From assembly GCF_011075055.1 (NCBI RefSeq), contig NC_058151.1:9628251-9692250 (forward strand): 64,000 nt of DNA, read 5' to 3'. Below the pieces are notes generated by a model, which made no database searches, was not told the DNA's origin, and worked only from the letters and a program-made list of their open reading frames with translations. The DNA is from Mangifera indica. Its lineage: Eukaryota; Streptophyta; Magnoliopsida; Sapindales; Anacardiaceae. Position numbers and translations under genes: made by a program. This document shows, piece by piece, positions 57,362 through 64,000 of this stretch; positions within the stretch are counted from its first letter, which is position 1; each line of letters opens with the position of its first letter.

Positions 57362-57830
57362 CACACAATATAATAATTTTTTGTGTTCCCGATGTGACCT
57401 AATGAACATTTATGTGAAACTTAAAATCAAGATTGAAAATAAACGGATCTAATTGCGAGTTTAAAAGTCAAATATTTCAACAAATCATTATCAAAAAAAT
57501 TAAAAAAACACACAATTATTCAATATTAAGAAAAAGTTAGAAAGGTAAAGGCTCTCCCTCTGATAATCCAAAATAAATTTTAAATGGCAACAGTAGAAGT
57601 CACCGACTGTCCCATGGAAACATTATTCAAGTATTTTTGAAATTTCAGTTAAAGGACATTCCTGTCATTCATAGGAGGGCATCTCCGCCAATTTCTTTAA
57701 ATATTAATAACGGACAAATTTTCATCTTCACCGTCAATAATTTTCATCTAACGGCATCCAACAGCACTTAAGAAAACAGGAGGGAAAAAACATAGACCGT
57801 CAGATCTCACTCCTCACTCTCCACTCTGCA
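57362..57830 (+). promoter_or_regulatory. Beta-tubulin upstream region
   Basis: Sequence between the MITE and the TATA box; presumably holds the core promoter and proximal elements. No specific element can be named with confidence. A CAACGG/AACGG-like motif occurs near 57743 and GTCAATAATTTTCATC near 57734. Confidence 0.45.
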
Positions 57831-57837
57831 TATATAG
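57829..57837 (+). promoter_or_regulatory. TATA box of the beta-tubulin gene
   Basis: CATATATAG stands about 30 bases before a pyrimidine-rich leader (from about 57860), the expected spacing for a plant TATA box and transcription start. Confidence 0.7.
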
Positions 57838-57915
57838 CCCTCACGAGGGTTTTATTTGCTCACAGCCTCTCCTTGGTATCACTTCTCTGTCTGTTGTACT
57901 TCTCACTCTACTCAG

Positions 57916-58639
57916 GTAAATTTCTACCATCGCTTACTATCTGGATCTACGATTATTCGATCACATTTTTATGAATTTGCATACTGCTGTTCAGTTTTCA
58001 TTGTGAAAGAATTTATCAGATATTTTTGATTTATTATTAGATCTCTTTATCGATATATTTTTTGAAAATTTCAGTCGATTTTTTTTTATATTTATGATGA
58101 TAATTTGAAGGGATCTATTAGCTTTTAGTGAAGTTGGAAGTGTAATTTAGTTGATTTTGATGAGTAGTTTCTGTTAGATTTTTAATGAAGATGTTAGATT
58201 GACATTTAGTTATCTTCAGTGTAATATTAGTAGATCTGTTGTACATTTCATCATATGAGTGGAGTTTACGTATGATCTGCAAGTTTTTCAAGACTAGTGA
58301 TGCTTTTTCCTACTTGTTAACTGTTCTTTTCACCAGAAAATCACTTGGCTGCTGGGATTTTGCATTTTTTGTTCGCTGATATTGCTTATAAATGTTGGAA
58401 TTGTTGTTTCTGATTTTTGCCGTTGTATACTAAAATTCAATTAAATTTTATTGTTTTCGCGTGATATAAGTGATTTTAGTGCTCTGCTATATGTTTCTGG
58501 TATCTTATTGACTTACTTGGATTAGTGTTTCCATGATTTCACTTGTTTGGTTCTTTTCTCAATTTTCAGAAAACTAAATTATGTAATATTGAATCATCCA
58601 TGTATCTAATTGCTTCAACAATTTTATATCTGGATTTAG
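57916..58639 (+). promoter_or_regulatory. Leader intron of the beta-tubulin gene
   Basis: Begins with CTCAG|GTAAATTT at 57916 and ends GGATTTAG|G at 58639, six bases before the start codon. 724 nt, T-rich. Introns in this position are common in plant tubulin genes and often raise expression; that role here is inferred. Confidence 0.75.
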
Positions 58640-58645
58640 GAAAAA

Positions 58646-61358
58646 ATGAGAGAGATCCTCCATGTTCAGGGTGGTCAATGTGGTAACCAAATTGGTTCCA
58701 AGTTCTGGGAGGTTGTATGTGATGAGCATGGCATTGACCCAACTGGAAGATATATTGGGACCTCAGATCTACAGCTGGAGCGTGTAAATGTATACTACAA
58801 CGAGGCATCTTGTGGGAGGTTTGTTCCCCGTGCTGTCCTCATGGATTTGGAACCTGGTACCATGGACAGTGTACGAACTGGTCCATATGGTCAGATTTTC
58901 AGGCCAGATAACTTTGTTTTTGGACAATCTGGTGCTGGAAACAACTGGGCCAAGGGGCACTACACTGAGGGTGCAGAACTTATTGATGCAGTTCTTGATG
59001 TGGTGAGAAAAGAGGCAGAGAACTGTGATGCTCTTCAAGGTATAATGCTTTGTTTTTACTTTTATGTTTAAATGTTTGATATTTTGATCAGAGTTACTGC
59101 TTTTGTAAATTCAATTTTTTGTTGAGATAGCAGTATGGTTTTAGCCAGTGTGCTAAATTAGCACTTGACATCTTGTTCTAAAGATGATTGGCTTTTTTAA
59201 CTTTGCTTAAATTGCCTCTAAATTCTAACTGAAACACTATTTAACCAGTGATGCTGGAAAAGATAATTCAACTGTTTGTGCTCCAGGTTTTCAAGTCTGC
59301 CACTCGTTGGGTGGAGGAACTGGTTCTGGAATGGGTACTTTGCTGATATCAAAAGTTCGAGAAGAGTATCCTGACAGAATGATGCTCACATTCTCAGTGT
59401 TCCCTTCACCAAAGGTCTCAGATACAGTGGTTGAACCATACAATGCAACTCTTTCTGTTCACCAGCTCGTTGAGAATGCAGATGAGTGCATGGTCCTCGA
59501 CAATGAGGCTTTATATGACATTTGCTTCAGGACCCTTAAGCTGACTACACCTAGCTGTGAGTAAATTTAAAAATCTTCTATGGTTATTTATCTGTGCATT
59601 TAGTTTAGGGATGTGATATAGCATTAATAACATGAAATTGCTTTGAATGTGTGGTTGTTGAAATATAAATTCAAACTTCCTAAGTTAGAAATAAAGCAAT
59701 ACTAATGTGCCACTTGAACTATTAATCTATGGAGAGTTATAAAGTTTATTTTTCTTAATAAATTCACAGTTTGGCTAGATATATTATAATCTGAATAAAA
59801 ATTTTGTTAAAATTTCTATTATTGTAATGTTAATGCAGTGGTTTTCATTATGGTAGTTGAATCGTGTATCGTGTTATGTATCAAAAATTTAATTTTTCAT
59901 ATATCACATAGTATCGTAAGATACATTTTTGAAAAATGAAATAATAAAAAAATTCTAATTGACGCGACAATATTTCTGAAAATATTATTAACACTTTTGA
60001 AAATTTGAAATTTCTCATATTCATCCATACTACATTATTTTAATCTGTGTTGTATGATATGACGATTGTATCGTACAAATTTGATACACTTTAACATAGA
60101 TATTGATTTTGATCTGTGTTGTAAAATATGTATGATAAACATGGTTTTCATCTCAAATCTAAAGATTTATCGGAAATATTGTATATAGTGACCTTTGATT
60201 TTGACATGAGTGCAGGAATGAGTGTTGATAATTTTTTCTGGTTGTTTCATTAATTTATATACATATAAATCATTGATAATGATGAAGCCATGAAAATATT
60301 GGGGACTGAAGTTTCCTTGTTTTCCGGTTTTATTTGATGCTTTGGGTTGTCATGCACAAGCTATCTTGAAGGGACCTCGTTGTCTGTAAGATTGGGTTGG
60401 CATGCATAAGCAAATTATAAAAAATATGGGCCTCATCGCCAAATCATGAATTACATTCTACTGATCCTCTTTGCTTATGACAATGACTAATGTTATCTTT
60501 ACAGATTTTCAGCTAACAGTTGTGAAACCTTTGTAAAAATTTTGCTATTGAAGATGTTTTGTTTAACAGAACTTATATTTCCTTTTACTTTATTTCTCTG
60601 TATCATTTGTGCAACCTAAGTTCTGTGAGGAAAATGCTTCATTTCTCTAATTGTGGATTCAGTTGTAATGTGTTTATGCAGTTGGCGACTTGAACCACTT
60701 GATATCTGCAACCATGAGTGGTGTAACCTGTTGCCTCAGGTTCCCAGGTCAACTTAATTCTGACCTCCGAAAACTTGCTGTGAACTTGATTCCCTTCCCT
60801 CGACTCCACTTCTTCATGGTTGGGTTTGCTCCCTTAACTTCCCGTGGTTCTCAGCAGTATCGAGCACTGACCGTCCCAGAATTGACCCAACAAATGTGGG
60901 ATGCAAAGAACATGATGTGTGCTGCAGACCCAAGGCATGGTCGCTACCTCACTGCCTCTGCCATGTTCAGAGGCAAAATGAGCACCAAGGAAGTTGATGA
61001 GCAGATGATAAACGTGCAAAACAAGAATTCTTCTTACTTTGTGGAATGGATTCCAAACAATGTGAAGTCGAGTGTTTGTGACATTCCACCCAGGGGACTC
61101 TCGATGGCATCAACTTTCATTGGTAACTCAACCTCCATCCAGGAAATGTTCAGAAGGGTGAGCGAGCAGTTCACTGCTATGTTCAGGAGAAAGGCTTTCT
61201 TGCATTGGTACACAGGTGAAGGAATGGATGAAATGGAATTCACAGAAGCAGAGAGCAACATGAACGATCTGGTATCAGAATATCAGCAGTACCAGGATGC
61301 TACTGCTGACGATGAAGGTGAATATGAAGAAGAGGAAGAGGAAGAGGAAGTAATGTAG
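58646..61358 (+). CDS. TUBB: Beta-tubulin, three coding exons
   Basis: Beta-tubulin pairs with alpha-tubulin and polymerises into microtubules, exchanging and hydrolysing GTP at its exposed site. Exons 58646-59039 (394 nt), 59287-59556 (270 nt) and 60682-61358 (677 nt) join in frame with GT-AG borders to give 446 residues, the usual length; the exon sizes are those of typical plant beta-tubulin genes. Visible features: [17 protein letters not shown] start, the GTP-binding loop GGGTGSG (about residues 140-146), [20 protein letters not shown], and an acidic tail ending [10 protein letters not shown], the site of motor and MAP interaction and modification. No stop or frameshift. The MREI start is the tetrapeptide used for tubulin mRNA autoregulation in animals. 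Certainly functional-looking; the isotype cannot be assigned from the sequence alone. Confidence 0.97.
59849..60141. mobile_element. Small insertion in beta-tubulin intron 2
   Basis: A 293-base AT-rich stretch lies between two perfect 10-base direct repeats TGGTTTTCAT (59839-59848 and 60142-60151). It contains GTATCGT/ACGATAC-type motifs in both orientations (near 59865, 59915, 60070). The direct repeats look like a 9-10 bp target duplication, as left by MULE-type elements. Terminal inverted repeats are weak. It does not touch the splice sites. Confidence 0.6.
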
Positions 61359-61763
61359 CATATGTGAAGATGGTATTTGGTTTGAATTTGTCTGTATAAG
61401 AAAGGCATGCATAAATTGGTAGCGTGTTTATGAATTTGGTTGTTTTTCTAAGTCACCTTGTCTGTCTATTATTCAATTTCAGGTTGAGATATTATCGTTT
61501 GTATTGATAATATGCAGTTTGAATTCTATCTCTGATCTCAGATATGATTAAATTCAGTTTGACCCATTCAATAATATTTTTTTGATGAAATTATGATAAT
61601 TACTTTGAAATTTAATGTTTGTTTTATAAATATCTGGCATCATTCGGAATTTTGGAGAGAAACGCAGCATGAATTTGGTTACCAGAGGGATAATGGGCTT
61701 CCTCAACACAAATATTCATAAATGTGGGCGCATTTGTTATAAGCCCATTTCAATATCTGTGTA
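61359..61763 (+). other. Beta-tubulin 3' UTR and downstream flank
   Basis: The stop codon TAG at 61356-61358 is followed by a T/G-rich 3' UTR. TTGTGAAT/TTTGAATTTGTCTGTA near 61382 may be part of the poly(A) control region, but no clear AATAAA is visible. The end of the transcript cannot be set. The stretch beyond 61600 shows no gene. Confidence 0.5.
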
Positions 61764-62768
61764 GGCCGAAAGACTTGTTCCCAGTATACCCAAAAGTTTT
61801 TAAAAATCATTTGCTATTGGATATAAGGGTACAAAGGTTATTTAACAAAAATAATTAAAAAATTAAAATTTTATCTTTTTTTTTTTCACTTTAGTTTTGA
61901 AAATTGATAATTTTCTCCCATTTTTAAGGTTTTATATATTTTTAGATTTCTTTTTTGCAACTAACCTTTAGGACTTTTGAAACTTTCATTTCATTCATAT
62001 AATTTATTTCAAGTTTCTCTTCGGTAAGATGGTGATGTTGGACAAACGAAAATTGCAGCTATAATCCCAATATCCTTCTCTGACAAAATGGTGACGCTAG
62101 ACAACGAAAATTGCAACAACACAGGGAATGTTTTTGCAATTTTCATAGACAAAATATCTCTCTCTCTCTTCGGCACGATGATGACTTGCTCTCTTCCTCA
62201 CGACGACTTGATGTCTCTCTTGCTGTTGACTCGCTCTCTTTCTCTATATGTCAGCAAAACACCGAGAGAAAGAAATGAGAAAGAGAGGCCGTAGAGAAAG
62301 TCACACTTGACAGAGTTGAACTGTGTTGCCATCTCATCGGAGAAGAATGTTGGGCTGATGATGGCTTAATATGGAGTAAAAAGGTGGTCGAAGACGGAGG
62401 GAGGTCTCCGGAATAAGGGTAATAGACGAAAACTATATGGGGGTGAAATAAAAGTTTCAAAAAGTCTTGGGGGGCTACAAAAGAGAAAACTTGAAAAAGT
62501 ATGAAACTCTATAGTTGGGAGGGAAAATGTCATTTTTTAAAACTAGAATACATAGGACTGAAAGGAAACTATCAACTTCTAAAATTAAAGTGATAAAAGA
62601 GGATAAAATTTTAGGTTTTTAAATTTTTTGTTAAATAATGTTTTTGTCTTTCTATCTAACAACAAATTTTAACAGAAATTGTATGACGGATGAGATTTTG
62701 GGTTTTGAAAGTTGATGGGTGGAATTTTCAAATACAATAAACCTTGTGTGGGAATAAGTTATTGGGCC
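61764..62768. mobile_element. Long-TIR MITE, copy 5, just downstream of beta-tubulin
   Basis: 1005 bp. Left end GGCCGAAAGACTTGTTCCCA; right end AAACCTTGTGTGGGAATAAG then TTATTGGGCC. The internal part has CTCTCTC and CACGACGAC motifs. It lies about 400 bases after the tubulin stop codon. The right-hand flank TATCTAAAA partly matches the left flank TATCTGTGT. Confidence 0.75.
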
Positions 62769-63284
62769 TATCTAAAATGTGAAATGTGTCATACTTAAAT
62801 GATTATCATGGATGCGTTTCAAAGTAATTGATCTATATTATGAATATCTTTCTGGCAAGTTATTTCAATTCCAGCAAAGGCACCGTCAAAATTCTATTAC
62901 AAGTTATTTCTATTAAAGGAGAGAAAGAGTAATGAGCTCCAACTTAATAAATAAATCCATGTCAATTATGAAGTAAATTACCAAACGAAGCTAACAGGAA
63001 ATTGGAAGCATTATGATTTGAGTTATTAGTTTGCTTATGGTTTGAGCAAATAAACTAATAAATAAATAGGTGAGTTTACCTGAAATTTGGCAGATTATAT
63101 TGAAAATAAGGAGGCAAAAGTGTCAACTACTTGTGATCCTCAGTCTCATCTTCTTTATCTTTTGAATGTTGTTGTTGGATCATGTGGACTTATAAGCTGT
63201 TGCCAACCAACTCATTCATGCCTTTGAAAGAGACTTTTGCCTTTCCATTTCATTATTCAATAAAAATAATGCCTACAAAGAATG

Positions 63285-63379
63285 AGTACAAATTTAAATA
63301 TAAATAATGATATATTATCATATGATTGAGTGATTTTGAATTAGATATAAAATAATATTTAATAATATAGTAACATGTC

Positions 63380-63427
<48 letters not shown>

Positions 63428-63440
63428 TTATTTGTGTACG
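63285..63440 (+). mobile_element. Small AT-rich MITE, copy 3, enlarged by a microsatellite
   Basis: Left arm TAAATAATGATATATTATCA and core TGATTTTGAATTAGATATAA match the copy at 56305. In the right arm (TAACATGTCATTA ... TTCATTATTTGTGTACG) a (TA)n run replaces part of the arm. Confidence 0.65.
63382..63424. repeat. (TA)n microsatellite
   Basis: About 20 uninterrupted TA units. It lies in the right arm of a small MITE. Confidence 0.95.
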
Positions 63441-64000
63441 TATTGCTATTCTTTTATTATTTTCATCACAACCCAACTTGTTAACCCTAATAATAAAGCC
63501 TCATGCAAAATGTAAATTTTAAGATATCTCTTCAAGAAAGAATAATATTATTGTTGTTATAATAGAATAGTTGAAAGGTTGAGAAAGAAAGCAAATGATG
63601 GAAAGGCACAATAAATCTTTTAGCACTAAACAGCAGATGGATGGGGATTTAGAAAGAAAGAGACTCATCTTTTGCTTATATTATTACAACCCAACCTACT
63701 TTTGACCCTTTGAGTAGCAAAGGGATACAAGATAAAGAGCATATTCTAATCTTTTACTTTTATATTTATATATAAGAATATGTGGACAAAAGAGAGGAAA
63801 TATTGGTATCTTGCCACTCTTTTGTACATGCTTTATCTTGGATGCTGATGGTCAAAATTTTAACAATTGTGGCCCTCCTTTTCTAATGTCCTATTTAAGC
63901 TGAGTTTGGCCTAGCCACTTTTGTATATAAGCAATATTACGTGTATCCACTGTAAATATATAAATAGGTATATACTTATGTGTATTATCACATAATTGAG

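Larger units (their letters stand above)
62769..64000. other. AT-rich sequence to the window end
   Basis: No gene recognised. The stretch 62769-63280 has near-average composition but no convincing exon. From 63285 it is a MITE and microsatellite; the last 30 or so bases (GTGTATTATCACATAATTGAG) match the small AT-rich MITE core and are probably another copy cut by the window edge. Confidence 0.45.

Noticed and set aside
60834..61261. Minus-strand reading frames over beta-tubulin exon 3
   Set aside because: Antisense shadows of a highly conserved coding exon.
1..64000. CRISPR array, operon, phage or plasmid features
   Set aside because: Genes have introns and spliceosomal borders, and all mobile elements are plant LTR elements or MITEs; no regularly spaced repeats with unique spacers exist.

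Overview
This window is nuclear DNA from a flowering plant, most likely a eudicot. It is AT-rich, its genes have GT-AG introns, and it is packed with nested LTR retrotransposons (Ty3/gypsy chromovirus, Athila-type gypsy, Ty1/copia) and MITEs. Only one gene looks intact: a plant beta-tubulin on the plus strand (58646-61358, three coding exons, 446 aa, leader intron). Nothing suggests a prokaryote, plasmid or organelle.

Left part (1-31.5 kb). A minus-strand copy of the plant actin-binding protein SCAB (stomatal closure-related actin-binding protein) can be followed as six exon pieces between 14694 and 584. It is broken by two in-frame stops, a probable short frameshifting deletion and an 11-kb insertion inside exon 3. 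The insertion is element A, a minus-strand gypsy chromovirus (2212-13292, target duplication GAAAG), which contains element D, a minus-strand copia element (6537-11563). Just 268 bases upstream of the SCAB start codon sits element B (14963-29661, plus strand, target duplication CAAAC). B contains element C, an Athila-type gypsy element (16552-26528, target duplication TTTAG). Without C, element B shows no recognisable retroviral-type genes of its own. It carries, in sense, an intron-free-looking fusion of two host gene fragments: a STE20/BLUS1-like protein kinase and an uncharacterised plant protein family. It therefore looks like a non-autonomous element that captured host transcripts.

Middle part (31.5-57.8 kb). 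This is very AT-rich intergenic DNA with two old copia relics: element E (minus, 33999-41380) and element F (plus, about 48310-54990). It also holds several MITE families: a long-TIR family of 0.7-1.05 kb (five copies in the window, one with a perfect 9-bp target duplication, so Mutator-like), a GGGTGTTTGG-type family (two copies), and a small AT-rich palindromic family (at least three clear copies plus pieces). A foldback element of about 540 bp with a TG/CA-rich core lies inside element F's 3' LTR.

Right part (57.8-64 kb). The beta-tubulin gene has a TATA box, a 724-base leader intron and two coding introns; the second intron carries a small insertion flanked by a 10-base direct repeat. Downstream are the fifth long-TIR MITE, an AT microsatellite grown inside a small MITE, and featureless AT-rich sequence to the window end.

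Order of events read from nesting: the SCAB gene was hit in exon 3 by A (later by D inside A) and upstream of its ATG by B (later by C inside B). Element F was later hit by a MITE and a foldback element.
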